Part shown: positions 16,425 to 25,323 of the stretch, piece by piece
How the letters are laid out: each line of letters opens with the position of its first letter
Position numbering within the stretch: position 1 is the first letter of the stretch
From: Arthrobacter sp. AQ5-05
GTDB lineage: Bacteria; Actinomycetota; Actinomycetes; Actinomycetales; Micrococcaceae
NCBI RefSeq assembly: GCF_003287975.1
Contig: NZ_QMKQ01000029.1
Coordinates: forward strand, 1-42,466
Reading direction: 5' to 3'
Length of the DNA: 42,466 nt
The notes under the pieces: model-generated
Database searches by the model: none
What the model was told of the DNA's origin: nothing
The model's input: only the letters and a program-made list of their open reading frames with translations
Made by a program: the position numbers and the translations under genes

Positions 16425-16676
16425 ATGCCCCGGATCGTTGTTGATGTTATGCCCAAGCCCGAAATCCTTGACCCGCAGGGCAAGGCCATCGTTGGCGCAC
16501 TTCCCCGCCTCGGCTTTACCGCTTTCAGCCAGGTCCGCCAGGGCAAGCGCTTTGAACTGACCGTTGAGGGCGAGGTCACCGAGGAAATCCTGGCCCAGGC
16601 CCGCACCGCGGCCGAGACCTTGCTCTCGAACCCGGTCATCGAAGACGTTGTCAACGTCGAGGTTGTCGCAGACTAA
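16425..16676 (+). CDS. purS: Phosphoribosylformylglycinamidine synthase subunit PurS
   Basis: The 83-residue protein has the usual PurS length and motifs: [27 protein letters not shown] and VRQGKRFEL. PurS joins PurQ and PurL in the FGAM synthase complex, where it helps channel ammonia from PurQ to PurL in the fourth step of de novo purine synthesis. AGGAGA precedes the ATG. The last base of its TAA stop is the first base of the purQ ATG, which couples translation of the two. Confidence 0.96.
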   Translation: MPRIVVDVMPKPEILDPQGKAIVGALPRLGFTAFSQVRQGKRFELTVEGEVTEEILAQARTAAETLLSNPVIEDVVNVEVVAD

Positions 16677-17431
16677 TGAGTGCAACCGAACTTCCATTGA
16701 TCGGCGACTATTCGACGCCGAATACCGAGCTCTCGGGCGCCCGCATTGGTGTTGTCACCTTCCCCGGAACCCTTGATGACCGCGACGCAGCCCGCGCGAT
16801 CCGCGTGGCGGGTGCCGAGGCAGTATCCCTGTGGCACGCCGACGCCGACCTGCAGAACGTCGACGCAGTCATCATCCCGGGTGGCTTCTCCTACGGCGAC
16901 TACCTGCGTGCAGGTGCCATCGCCCGCTTCGCACCGATGATGGGCAACATCATCGACGCCGCGAACTCCGATGCCAAGCTGCCCGTGCTGGGCATTTGCA
17001 ACGGCTTCCAGATCCTGACCGAATCGCACTTGCTGCCGGGCTCCATGGTGAAGAACGACCACCTGAAGTTCCTCTGCCGCGACCAGGTCCTGCGCGTGGA
17101 AAACAACACCACCGCCTGGACCAACCAGTACGGCCTGGGTGAGGAAATCACCATCGTGCTGAAGAACCAGGACGGCCAGTACGTCGCCGACGAGAAGACC
17201 CTCGACGCCCTCGAGGCCGAGGGCCGCGTGGCCTTCAGCTATGTCGGCTGGAACCCCAACGGGTCCCGCCGCAACATCGCCGGCATCACCAATGCCGCGG
17301 GCAACGTGGTCGGCCTCATGCCGCACCCGGAGCACGCAGTGGAGGCCGGATTCGGCCCCGACCACACCGGAACCGACGGACTTGGGTTCTTCACCTCCGT
17401 CCTGACCCACCTTGTTGGAGGCCAGAAGTGA
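16676..17431 (+). CDS. purQ: FGAM synthase glutaminase subunit PurQ
   Basis: This 251-residue class I glutamine amidotransferase has nucleophile C108 in [10 protein letters not shown] and the H217/E219 dyad in [11 protein letters not shown]. It releases ammonia from glutamine for PurL. The start [13 protein letters not shown] is longer than many PurQ N-termini: the usual core begins at [16 protein letters not shown], about 22 residues in. It overlaps purS by one base and purL by four (GTGA at 17428-17431), as expected for a tightly coupled operon. Confidence 0.96.
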   Translation: MSATELPLIGDYSTPNTELSGARIGVVTFPGTLDDRDAARAIRVAGAEAVSLWHADADLQNVDAVIIPGGFSYGDYLRAGAIARFAPMMGNIIDAANSDAKLPVLGICNGFQILTESHLLPGSMVKNDHLKFLCRDQVLRVENNTTAWTNQYGLGEEITIVLKNQDGQYVADEKTLDALEAEGRVAFSYVGWNPNGSRRNIAGITNAAGNVVGLMPHPEHAVEAGFGPDHTGTDGLGFFTSVLTHLVGGQK

Positions 17432-19755
17432 GCGCCGCAGAGCAGACCGCAGAGCAGAAGAAGTTCAACATGGACACCGTGGCCAACGCCGCGGCCACCC
17501 CTGACACCGAACTTCCCTGGGCCGAACTCGGCCTGAAGCAGAACGAATTCGAAGAGGTCGTCAAGGTCCTGGGCCGCCGCCCGACCGCTGCCGAGCTCGC
17601 CATGTACTCGGTCATGTGGTCCGAGCACTGCTCCTACAAGTCCTCGAAGAACCACCTGCGCCAGTTCGGCGACAAGGTCACCGAGGAAATGAAGAAGGAC
17701 ATGCTCGTTGGCATCGGCGAAAACGCCGGCGTGACCAACCTGGGCGACGGCTGGGCCGTGACCTTCAAGATCGAATCGCACAACTCCCCCACGATGATCG
17801 AGCCGTACCAGGGTGCGGCAACCGGCATCGGCGGCATCGTGCGCGACATCATCTCCATGGGCGCCCGCCCGGTGGCCGTGATGGACCCGTTGCGCTTCGG
17901 TGCAATCGACCACCCGGACACCGCACGCGTGATCCACGGTGCCGTTGCCGGCATCGGTGGCTACGGCAACTCGCTGGGCCTGCCGAACATCGGCGGCGAG
18001 GTCGTCTTCGACTCCGTCTACCAGGGCAACCCGTTGGTCAACGCACTGGCAGTTGGCATCATGCGCCACGAGGACATCCGCCTGGCAAACGCTTCCGGCC
18101 TTGGCAACAAGGTGGTGCTCTTCGGTGCACGCACCGGCGGCGACGGCATCGGCGGCGCCTCGATCCTTTCCTCCGAGTCCTTCGACGACACCAAGCCGTC
18201 CAAGCGCCCTGCCGTCCAGGTGGGCGACCCGTTCGCCGAGAAGGTGCTCATCGAGTGCTGCCTCGAGCTGTTCAAGGGATCCCTCGTTGAGGGCATCCAG
18301 GACCTCGGCGCCGCGGGTATCTCCTGCGCCACCTCGGAACTGGCCTCCAACGGCGACGGCGGCATGGACATCGAACTGACTTCCGTGCTGCTGCGCGATC
18401 CTTCGCTGACCCCGGGCGAGATCCTGATGTCCGAGTCGCAGGAACGCATGATGGCCGTGGTCTCCCCGGAGAACGTGGCAGCCTTCGAGGCCGTCATGGA
18501 CAAGTGGGCCGTGGAGTACTCATGGCTCGGCGAGGTCACCGACACCAACCGCCTGGTCATCAAGTGGGACGGCGAGGTCATCGTCGATGTCGACCCGCGC
18601 ACCGTGGCACACGACGGCCCGGTCTACGACCGCCCGTACGCGCGTCCGGAGTGGCAGGATGCGCTGCAGGCCGACACCTTCAAGGCCTCCGAGGCCGGGA
18701 AGAACCTGCCTGCCACCGGCGGGGAACTCAAGGCAGCACTGGTTGAGCTGATGTCCAGCCCGAACATGTGCTCCAAGTCCTGGGTCACCAACCAGTACGA
18801 CCGCTATGTCGGCGGCAACACCGCCCTGGCAACCCCGGATGACGCCGGCGTGATCCGCGTTGACGAGGAGACCGGCATGGGTGTGGCCCTGGCCACCGAC
18901 GCCAACGGCCGCTACACCTTCCTGGACCCCTACCACGGCGCGCAGCTGGCCCTGGCCGAGTCCTACCGCAACGTCGCCACCTCCGGCGCCGTGCCGCTGG
19001 CCGTCTCCGACTGCCTGAACTTCGGTTCCCCCGAGGACCCGGATGTCATGTGGCAGCTCGCCGAGGCCATTCGCGGCCTCTCCGATGCCTGCATGGAGCT
19101 CGGCGTCCCGGTCACCGGCGGCAACGTCTCCCTGTACAACCAGACCGGCGCAACCCCGATCCACCCGACCCCGGTCGTGGCGATGCTGGGCAAGTTCGAC
19201 GACGTTGCACGCCGAACCCCCTCGGGCTGGCGCGCGGATGCCGACGGGCAGGCCATCTACCTGCTGGGTACCACCTTCGACGAGCTGGACGGTTCGGAAT
19301 TCGCGAACATCCGTGGACACCTCGGTGGCCTGCCGCCGAAGGTCGACCTCACCGCCGAGAAGACCCTGGGTGCGATCCTGATCAACGCCAGCCGCGATGG
19401 CATGATCGACTCGGCGCACGATCTCTCCGAGGGTGGCCTCGGCGCCGCACTGGGCGAGATGGCCCTGCGCTACGGCGTTGGCGCCCGCGTGGCCCTTGAC
19501 GACCTGTGCGAGCGGGACGGCGTTGACGCTTTCACCGCGCTGTTCTCCGAATCGCAGGCCCGCGCCATCGTTGCGGTTCCGCGTTCGGAAGAGGTTCGCT
19601 TCAACGACATGGCCACCGCACGCAACTTCCCGGTGGTTCGCCTCGGTGTTGTTGATGCCTCGGCCACCTCGCTGGAGATCCAGGGTCAGTTCGACCTGGA
19701 CCTGAACGAACTGAGCGAAGCCCACGAGGCCACGCTGCCGAAGTACTTCGGCTAA
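17428..19755 (+). CDS. purL: FGAM synthase large subunit PurL (small type)
   Basis: The 775-residue protein is the PurS/PurQ-dependent form of PurL, not the 1,300-residue fused form. It begins with GTG inside the purQ stop. Recognisable blocks are [15 protein letters not shown] (near residue 62), [73 protein letters not shown] and [17 protein letters not shown]. It forms FGAM from FGAR, ATP and PurQ-derived ammonia in the cytoplasm. The extra N-terminal 30 residues, rich in Ala, Glu and Gln, are not conserved. A GC-rich hairpin follows. Confidence 0.97.
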   Translation: MSAAEQTAEQKKFNMDTVANAAATPDTELPWAELGLKQNEFEEVVKVLGRRPTAAELAMYSVMWSEHCSYKSSKNHLRQFGDKVTEEMKKDMLVGIGENAGVTNLGDGWAVTFKIESHNSPTMIEPYQGAATGIGGIVRDIISMGARPVAVMDPLRFGAIDHPDTARVIHGAVAGIGGYGNSLGLPNIGGEVVFDSVYQGNPLVNALAVGIMRHEDIRLANASGLGNKVVLFGARTGGDGIGGASILSSESFDDTKPSKRPAVQVGDPFAEKVLIECCLELFKGSLVEGIQDLGAAGISCATSELASNGDGGMDIELTSVLLRDPSLTPGEILMSESQERMMAVVSPENVAAFEAVMDKWAVEYSWLGEVTDTNRLVIKWDGEVIVDVDPRTVAHDGPVYDRPYARPEWQDALQADTFKASEAGKNLPATGGELKAALVELMSSPNMCSKSWVTNQYDRYVGGNTALATPDDAGVIRVDEETGMGVALATDANGRYTFLDPYHGAQLALAESYRNVATSGAVPLAVSDCLNFGSPEDPDVMWQLAEAIRGLSDACMELGVPVTGGNVSLYNQTGATPIHPTPVVAMLGKFDDVARRTPSGWRADADGQAIYLLGTTFDELDGSEFANIRGHLGGLPPKVDLTAEKTLGAILINASRDGMIDSAHDLSEGGLGAALGEMALRYGVGARVALDDLCERDGVDAFTALFSESQARAIVAVPRSEEVRFNDMATARNFPVVRLGVVDASATSLEIQGQFDLDLNELSEAHEATLPKYFG

Positions 19756-19777
19756 GCGATAGCACTCTGCTGATAGC

Positions 19778-19808
19778 GGGGGCGTCGGGGATTTTCCCCG
19801 GCGCCCCC
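19778..19808. terminator. Hairpin between the convergent purL and AAA ATPase genes
   Basis: GGGGGCG-T-CGGGGA (19778-19791) pairs with TCCCCG-G-CGCCCCC (19795-19808). The T-tract is poor. Its place between convergent genes suggests termination in either direction. Confidence 0.6.
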
Positions 19809-19826
19809 TCAGTTGCTTAACAGCTT

Positions 19827-20948
19827 CTACCGTTTCAGGTTCTGTCGTCGAATGAAATCGGACATGCCCGGGACGGTAAACGCGATTTCGCCGTATTCGG
19901 GTGAGTAGACCAGACCCTTGGCGATGAGCTGGGCACGATGCGGCCCCAAGCTTGTCACTTTCGTCCCCAGTCGCTCTGCCACAACTCGAGTACTGGAAGG
20001 CCCCTCTCCATCTTCGGCCATTGCGAGCATATATTCACGCTCTTTTGGCGTGGCCCGATCCCACCGGGACGGAAAGAAGCCCGAATCGAGCCGCTGCAAT
20101 CCCGCATGAATTGCTGCAGTGGCATCGTCGTGTTGAAAAGGATGCGAAGTCGCCACATTCCACATGGCACTGCCGAATTCTTGAATGAAATAGGGATAGC
20201 GCCCGGATGCCTTCACGAGCAACGCCAATGCTTCGTCAGAGTATGTGGGACCATCGGATTTTGCCGGTATCACAAATGACTCCTCGGTTTCTGATTCCGA
20301 AAGTTTACCGATTACTCGATAGTCGAAAAGTCGCTCTGCGTAGCTCCTAGCGTCGGCTAGGCGGGCCGGCAAATTGGGCAACCCCGCACCAACGACGAAG
20401 AACGGCAATTCATCTTGTCCGGCATGATGTTGCGCGGCTACCAGTGCTACCAGCAACTCTTCGTCAAGGTCTTGCATCTCATCGATAAAGATCATAAACC
20501 CTTGGCGGGCCGCTCGCATCGCACGGGCCACATCCTCCATGACGTCCCTCAAGTCGATGTCCACCACGCCAGTACGGGCCCGCGAGGGGTCTAATTCCAC
20601 ACCAAGGGATATCCCCGATACGCCAAAGGTGGCCCCAAAAGACGAAACTGTTCGAAGCATGGATTTGAATACGGCTTCGCCGGAGCGTGGCACATAGCGC
20701 CGCGAGGCGATTTGCAGTTCTCGAGCAAGGACGTTCCGCACATCCCTGGCCGCGGACGCGCCGGCCTGGGCTTCGATCTTGATCGTCAGCCAGTCGTGCG
20801 CCAGGGCTATTCCTCGCAACCGGTTAAGTAGCACGGTCTTTCCCACACCACGCAATCCGCTGAGCATCAGGGATCGGCTGTGACGCGACAATTTTGTTCG
20901 AGCTACCAGGAGGTCGAAGGCATCAATTTCAGCTTGCCTACCCGCCAA
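19827..20948 (-). CDS. AAA/STAND-like ATPase with winged-helix C-terminus, start disrupted or non-standard
   Basis: From TTG 20948 the product is 373 residues: Walker A GLRGVGKT (31-38), Walker B FMIFIDEMQD (151-160, D156 E157), then VVGAGLPNLPARLADARSYA and a C-terminal helix-turn-helix-like part (RVVAERLGTKVTSLGPHRAQ). The fold resembles Orc1/Cdc6-like and other actinobacterial stand-alone AAA proteins; its function is unknown. The frame stays open upstream and reads LEPELNPYSPGSGVPPPF, which looks like the conserved N-terminus, yet no ATG, GTG or TTG precedes it in frame. CTG at 21002 is possible; an ATG at 21006 is out of frame by one base. Codon use is less GC-rich than in purL, suggesting acquisition. 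An inverted repeat lies in the promoter. Confidence 0.75.
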   Translation of the reverse strand: MAGRQAEIDAFDLLVARTKLSRHSRSLMLSGLRGVGKTVLLNRLRGIALAHDWLTIKIEAQAGASAARDVRNVLARELQIASRRYVPRSGEAVFKSMLRTVSSFGATFGVSGISLGVELDPSRARTGVVDIDLRDVMEDVARAMRAARQGFMIFIDEMQDLDEELLVALVAAQHHAGQDELPFFVVGAGLPNLPARLADARSYAERLFDYRVIGKLSESETEESFVIPAKSDGPTYSDEALALLVKASGRYPYFIQEFGSAMWNVATSHPFQHDDATAAIHAGLQRLDSGFFPSRWDRATPKEREYMLAMAEDGEGPSSTRVVAERLGTKVTSLGPHRAQLIAKGLVYSPEYGEIAFTVPGMSDFIRRQNLKR

Positions 20949-21019
20949 GAAGGGTGGCGGAACGCCAGATCCCGGGCTGTAGGGGTTTAGTTCGGGTTCC
21001 AGCCATTGATTATGACAGG

Positions 21020-21060
21020 TTATGAGGGCTTATTAGAAGAATCCTTATAAGTCCTCATAA
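21020..21060. promoter_or_regulatory. Inverted repeat upstream of the AAA ATPase gene
   Basis: TTATGAGGGCTTAT (21020-21033) and ATAAGTCCTCATAA (21047-21060) match at 13 of 14 positions around a 13-base spacer. The A/T-rich palindrome sits where the promoter should be and is a candidate operator, possibly for the ATPase's own helix-turn-helix domain. Confidence 0.55.
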
Positions 21061-21143
21061 GCACCTACAAGATATCGGCAACGTCCGTGTCAAGCGCCGT
21101 GGCGCCGGATTCAACAACATGGGAATCGCGCACCATCTTCCCG

Positions 21144-21656
21144 TTACGCCACCCCGGTGCAGTTGAGGCACTGGGGCTGCGCGGGAGGACCAATGGGAAC
21201 CTCCTGCACCCCAAACCCCTCACGCAACAGGCAGCCCCAGGCTTGCGTGGCCGTGTCGGATCGTGAAGCGCCAGAGCGTGGCGTGAGCGCCTCGACGCGA
21301 TTTCCGAAAGGATCGCGGCAATGGAATCTTTCGCAGCATTCAAAGGTGTACCGCTCTTCCCAGGAGAAATCGAAGCCGGCCGCCTGGATCCCGGCGGCCA
21401 GCTCTTCAAGGCACGCCACGGATTCCACAACGAATGCGGGGTGCGACTTCTTGCCGGGCGCAAATCCCGGTTCGACACCCACATGGATTTCTGCCACGAC
21501 GACCTCCCCGTCGAAGGCGCGGAACCAGCAGCCCCCGCGATCGGCAAGGGATGGTGGCTTGTTGACCTCCTTCAGGCCCAGGGCGCCGGCGTGGAACGCG
21601 CGAGCTTCTTCCTCCGCGCCCGGCGGCATCGAAACCTGAACGTGATGCAATCCCAT
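21144..21656 (-). CDS. VOC-family (glyoxalase/bleomycin-resistance fold) protein
   Basis: From the ATG at 21656, preceded by GGAGG, the product is 170 residues. MGLHHVQVSMPPGAEEEAR, FHAGALGLKEVNKP, RGGCWFRAFDG, HPAFVVESV and FHCRDPFGNRVEALTP are the ordered motifs of a single VOC module, which normally holds a metal and acts on small molecules. The module ends near residue 125; the remaining 45 residues are unlike the family and may reflect loss of the original stop. No substrate can be named. The region to the left (21061-21143) has no gene that I recognise. Confidence 0.7.
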   Translation of the reverse strand: MGLHHVQVSMPPGAEEEARAFHAGALGLKEVNKPPSLADRGGCWFRAFDGEVVVAEIHVGVEPGFAPGKKSHPAFVVESVACLEELAAGIQAAGFDFSWEERYTFECCERFHCRDPFGNRVEALTPRSGASRSDTATQAWGCLLREGFGVQEVPIGPPAQPQCLNCTGVA

Positions 21657-21825
21657 CGTGCCTCCGCACCCGTTGACTTGCTTGGCAGTCCATGGGGCGA
21701 CCGCACCGCCGGGCCCTCCGCAATGCCGCTGCTCGGCGCCACCCGGAGATTCGGCAGCCGTCACGCGTCCACAGGCACTTGTGAGCCACGTCGCCTTGCC
21801 GTAGAGTTCTACGTCACAGGCCAGT

Positions 21826-21860
21826 GTTCGACTATAGAATCCAAAGTTCTAATATAGAAC
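21826..21860 (+). promoter_or_regulatory. Twin IclR-like operator palindromes before the flavin monooxygenase gene
   Basis: GTTCGACTATAGAAT (21826-21840) and GTTCTAATATAGAAC (21846-21860) are related palindromes, the second with perfect 6-bp arms. They are spaced 20 bases apart, two helical turns. GTTC-n7-GAAC-like sites are typical of IclR regulators of aromatic catabolism. No such regulator gene is in the window. Confidence 0.6.
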
Positions 21861-21907
21861 AGTAGCGTTGGCCAACAGACATAGACCTGCGAAAAGAGGA
21901 AAGCCCC

Positions 21908-23812
21908 GTGCAGTTCCACCACCACGGTTACGTATCCGGTGACCCGCGTATCAAGCCAGCCGCCGGAGTCGGCATCAACCGCCCGGAGGAACTTCCCGAG
22001 GAAGTCGACGTGCTCATCGTCGGCTCGGGCCCCGCCGGCATGCTCACCGCCGCCCAGCTGGCCCAGTTCCCGGGCATCACCACCCGCCTGGTCGAACACC
22101 GCGGCGGTCGCCTGGAGATCGGCCAGGCCGACGGCATCCAGGCCCGCAGCGTGGAAACCTTCCAGGCCTTCGGCTTCGCCGAGCGCATCACCGCCGAGGC
22201 CTACCGAATCACCGAGATGGCGTTCTGGCGCCCGGACACGCAGAACCCGAAGAACATCGTGCGCGGCGGCCGCGCGGTGGACGACGAGAACGGCATCAGC
22301 GAATTCCCGCACCTGATCGTCAACCAGGCCCGCGTGCTGGACTACTTCGCCGAGGTCGCCCGCAACTCCCCCACCCGACTGGTGCCCGACTACGGCTGGG
22401 ACTTCCAGACCCTCGAGGTCTCCGAGACCGGCGAGTACCCGGTCAAGGTCACCCTGGTACGCAGTGCCGGACCGGATACGGGCGCCGAAAAGATCGTGCA
22501 CGCAAAGTACGTGGTCGGCGCCGACGGCGCCCGCTCCAAGGTCCGCTCCTCCATCGGATGCACCATGGCCGGGGACAAGGCCAACCACGCCTGGGGTGTC
22601 ATGGACGTGCTGGCCTCCACCGATTTCCCGGACATCCGCCTCAAATGCGCCATCCAGTCACACGACGGCGGCTCGATCCTGCTGATCCCCCGCGAGGGCG
22701 GACACCTCTTCCGCATGTACGTGGACCTGGGCGTGGTGCCCGAGGACGACAACGGCGCGGTCCGCCAGACCGGCATCGAGCAGATCATCGCGCATGCGAA
22801 CCAGATCCTGACCCCCTACACGCTGGAAGTGCGCAATGTCGCCTGGCACAGCGTCTACGAGGTCGGCCACCGCCTGACCGACCGCTTCGACGACGTCCGG
22901 GTCCAGGACATCGGCACCCGCACCCCGCGCGTGTTCATCACCGGGGACGCCTGCCACACGCACAGCGCCAAGGCCGGCCAGGGCATGAACGTTTCCATGC
23001 AGGACGGCTTCAATATCGCATGGAAGCTGGCCCACGTGCTCGAGGGCCGCAGCCCCGAGTCCCTGCTGGCCACCTACTCGGCCGAACGCCAGGTCGTCGC
23101 GAAGGACCTCATCGACTTCGACAAGACCTGGTCCACCATGATGGCCAAGAAGCCCGAGGAATTCGAGAGCCCCTCGGACCTTGAGGACTTCTACGTGCGC
23201 ACCGCCGAATTCCCGGCCGGCTTCATGACCGAGTACGCGCCCTCCATGCTCACGGGGACACCGACGCACCAGGAACTGGCCACCGGGTTCCCGCTGGGCA
23301 AGCGCTTCAAATCCGCCATGGCCTCCCGGGTCTGCGACACCAACCCGATGCAGCTGGGCCACCACGCCACGGCCGACGGGCGCTGGCGCATCTATGTCTT
23401 CGCCGATCCCGCCGCCCCGGGCAGCGGCTCGAAGGTGGACGAACTGGCCGCGTGGCTCTCCACCGCGCCGGACTCGCCGCTGGCCGCAACGCCTGCCGGA
23501 CTCGACGAAGACGCCTGGTTCGATGTGAAGGTCATCTACCAGCAGAAGCACGAGGACATCGACATCAACGCGGTCCCCCGGGCCTTCAAGCCCGAGGTCG
23601 GCCCGTTCAAGCTCACCGACTACGAGAAGGTCTACGGAATGGTCCCCGGCGCGGACATCTTCGAGACGCGCGGGCTCGCGCGCGAGGGCGTCATCGTCGT
23701 CGTGCGCCCGGACCAGTACGTCGCCAACGTGCTGCCGCTGGATGCCACCGAGGAACTGGGTGCGTACTTCGCGCAGATCCACTCCGGAGTGCCCACTGTC
23801 GCGAAGGCCTGA
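21908..23812 (+). CDS. FAD-dependent aromatic monooxygenase (3-hydroxybenzoate 4-monooxygenase / phenol 2-monooxygenase type)
   Basis: The 634-residue enzyme starts at GTG, with GAGGAAAG upstream. It has the FAD dinucleotide-binding GSGPAG (39-44), the aromatic hydroxylase motif ADGARSKVR, and the second FAD motif GDACHTHSAKAGQGMN (346-361). A C-terminal thioredoxin-like domain (about 440-634) is the hallmark of phenol hydroxylase and of MobA, the 3-hydroxybenzoate 4-hydroxylase of about 639 residues. The expected reaction is NADPH- and O2-dependent ortho-hydroxylation of a phenolic acid; 3-hydroxybenzoate is the best guess because of the N-terminal HHHGYVSGDPRI and the overall length. No ring-cleavage genes are adjacent. 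Twin palindromes suggest induction by an IclR-type regulator. Confidence 0.85.
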   Translation: MQFHHHGYVSGDPRIKPAAGVGINRPEELPEEVDVLIVGSGPAGMLTAAQLAQFPGITTRLVEHRGGRLEIGQADGIQARSVETFQAFGFAERITAEAYRITEMAFWRPDTQNPKNIVRGGRAVDDENGISEFPHLIVNQARVLDYFAEVARNSPTRLVPDYGWDFQTLEVSETGEYPVKVTLVRSAGPDTGAEKIVHAKYVVGADGARSKVRSSIGCTMAGDKANHAWGVMDVLASTDFPDIRLKCAIQSHDGGSILLIPREGGHLFRMYVDLGVVPEDDNGAVRQTGIEQIIAHANQILTPYTLEVRNVAWHSVYEVGHRLTDRFDDVRVQDIGTRTPRVFITGDACHTHSAKAGQGMNVSMQDGFNIAWKLAHVLEGRSPESLLATYSAERQVVAKDLIDFDKTWSTMMAKKPEEFESPSDLEDFYVRTAEFPAGFMTEYAPSMLTGTPTHQELATGFPLGKRFKSAMASRVCDTNPMQLGHHATADGRWRIYVFADPAAPGSGSKVDELAAWLSTAPDSPLAATPAGLDEDAWFDVKVIYQQKHEDIDINAVPRAFKPEVGPFKLTDYEKVYGMVPGADIFETRGLAREGVIVVVRPDQYVANVLPLDATEELGAYFAQIHSGVPTVAKA

Positions 23813-23849
23813 CCCACCCCCGGCCATCCAATCCCGCCAGGCCCGATAG

Positions 23850-23893
23850 CCCCGGCGCAGTTCCCGCCCTCGAGGGCGGGATCTGCGCCGGGG
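23850..23893 (+). terminator. Long GC-rich hairpin after the monooxygenase gene
   Basis: CCCCGGCGCAG (23850-23860) pairs with CTGCGCCGGGG (23883-23893), and an inner palindrome CCCGCCCTCGAGGGCGGG fills the loop. There is no T-run. Confidence 0.65.
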
Positions 23894-23978
23894 GCCCGAC
23901 CACTGCTCCGCACCGCACCCGGGCCCCCGAACGTCCCCCTGCGGATTTCCTTGGATCTTGCACTTCAGCAGGCCACAA

Positions 23979-24017
23979 GGGAATAATCCCACAAATGCAT
24001 GTGTTTGCATGTATATA
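23979..24017 (+). promoter_or_regulatory. Operator-like repeats and -10 region of the SDR gene
   Basis: GGGAATAATCCC (23979-23990) is a palindrome. TGCATGT is repeated directly at 23996-24002 and 24006-24012, ten bases or one helical turn apart. TATATA at 24012-24017 may be the -10 element, so the repeats overlap the promoter. Confidence 0.45.
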
Positions 24018-24057
24018 GGCGGTTATCCCCGCTTCATCAAGGGAAAGGAATTCCACA

Positions 24058-24840
24058 GTGCAGAGGTTCGAAGGAAAGTCAGTCATCATCACCGGTGCCG
24101 GCTCCGGCCTGGGCCGGGCGGCCGCCATCCAGGTCGCCAAGGAAAAGGGCAAGTTGGCCTTGGTCGACTTGAACGCCGCCGGGCTGCTGGAAACCGAAAA
24201 AGAAATCCGCGCGGTTGCCCCGGACACGGAGATCCTCTCGCTGACGGCAAACGTCGCCAACGAGTCCGAGGTCCAGAACTATGTCTCCGAAACGCTCAAG
24301 CGTTTCGGCTCGATCGACGGTTTCTTCAACAATGCCGGCATCGAAGGCAAGCAGAACCCCACGGAGGACTTCGGCTCGGAGGAGTTCGGCAAGGTCGTCG
24401 GCATCAACCTCAACGGCGTCTTCTACGGGCTCAAGCACGTCCTGAAGACCATGCGCGAGCAGGGCTCCGGTGCCGTGGTGAACACCGCATCCGTCGGCGG
24501 CATCCGCGGCGTGGGCAACCAATCCGGCTATGCCGCGGCGAAGCATGGCGTGGTGGGCCTGACCCGCAACTCCGCCATCGAATATGGCCAGTACGGTATC
24601 CAGATCAACGCCATCGCCCCGGGCGCCATCATGACCCCCATGGTCGAGGGGTCGCTCAAGCAGATGGACCCCGAAAACTGGGAACAGGTCGGCAAGGCGT
24701 TCGTCGAGCCCAACCCGATGAAGCGTTTCGGCAAGCCCGAGGAGGTCGGCCAGCTGGTCGCCTTCCTGCTTTCCGGAGATGCCGGCTTCATCAACGCGGC
24801 GGTCATCCCGATCGATGGCGGCCAGTCGTACAAGTACTGA
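24058..24840 (+). CDS. Short-chain dehydrogenase, levodione-reductase-like
   Basis: The 260-residue SDR starts at GTG, with AAAGGA upstream. It carries the nucleotide-binding TGAGSGLGR (12-20), NNAG (91-94) and the catalytic S145, Y158 and K162 (YAAAKHG). D37 after the second strand suggests NAD(H) preference. The stretches FFNNAGIEGKQNP, NTASVGGIRGVGNQSGYAAA and INAIAPGAIMTPMVE closely resemble the levodione reductase of Corynebacterium aquaticum, which reduces a cyclic diketone. A cyclic ketone or alcohol is therefore a likely substrate; this is by similarity from memory. The gene has its own operator-like promoter and a terminator, so it is probably a separate unit from the monooxygenase. 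Confidence 0.85.
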   Translation: MQRFEGKSVIITGAGSGLGRAAAIQVAKEKGKLALVDLNAAGLLETEKEIRAVAPDTEILSLTANVANESEVQNYVSETLKRFGSIDGFFNNAGIEGKQNPTEDFGSEEFGKVVGINLNGVFYGLKHVLKTMREQGSGAVVNTASVGGIRGVGNQSGYAAAKHGVVGLTRNSAIEYGQYGIQINAIAPGAIMTPMVEGSLKQMDPENWEQVGKAFVEPNPMKRFGKPEEVGQLVAFLLSGDAGFINAAVIPIDGGQSYKY

Positions 24841-24874
24841 GTCACCGAGTGCCCGGCCGGGCACTGGCATGATT

Positions 24875-24905
24875 CGGGCCCCCGCAGCCAAACTGCGGGG
24901 GCCCG
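24875..24905. terminator. Perfect 13-bp hairpin between convergent genes
   Basis: CGGGCCCCCGCAG (24875-24887) and its complement (24893-24905) enclose CCAAA. It lies between the SDR gene and the convergent haem oxygenase gene and could stop transcription from either side. Confidence 0.7.
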
Positions 24906-24930
24906 CTTGCGTCCGGGTTCGGCGGCGGCG

Positions 24931-25221
24931 CTAGCCGAGGTCGACGACCTCGAACTCGAGCAGCTCCGCACCGCTGGAAACCGGCGCCTGGGCGGAGTGG
25001 TCGTGGCCGGCACGGTTGTCTCGCCAGTTCTCGAAGTCCTCGCGGGTGGCCCACTGCGTGTAAACAAAGTAGCGGTCCTCCCCGGCGACCGGGCGCAGCA
25101 GCTTGAATCCCTCGAATCCCGGGGAGCCGTCCACTGCATGCTTGCGGGCCGCGAAACGCGCTTCGAGCTCGGGCCCGGCCTCGCCGGGAACCTTCAGGGC
25201 GTTGATGACAACGATGGACAT
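24931..25221 (-). CDS. MhuD-like haem-degrading monooxygenase (ABM fold)
   Basis: From the ATG at 25221, preceded by GGAAGGAG, the product is 96 residues. It is a single antibiotic-biosynthesis-monooxygenase domain. N7 (VVINALKVP) and H75 correspond to the two residues that MhuD of Mycobacterium tuberculosis uses at its haem site. PGEAGPELEARFAAR, SPGFEGFKLLRPV and SSGAELLEFEVV also parallel MhuD. It is expected to open cytoplasmic haem and release iron, making a mycobilin- or biliverdin-type product. No haem uptake genes are adjacent. Confidence 0.8.
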   Translation of the reverse strand: MSIVVINALKVPGEAGPELEARFAARKHAVDGSPGFEGFKLLRPVAGEDRYFVYTQWATREDFENWRDNRAGHDHSAQAPVSSGAELLEFEVVDLG

Positions 25222-25323
25222 TTGTGCTCCTTCCGGGCCCGGCATCCGCGCTGGGCCGCTTGTCCTTCCAAGCTACCGCACGCCGCCGCGTCCGGCCGGG
25301 CCAGGTGGCGCCCGGCGTCCGGG

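Noticed and set aside
21065-21547. A 160-codon reverse open frame overlapping the VOC gene
   Set aside because: Most of it is out of frame with a recognisable VOC domain and reads as Arg/Ser/Pro-rich sequence; only its last 30 residues look protein-like, which is too little to call a gene.
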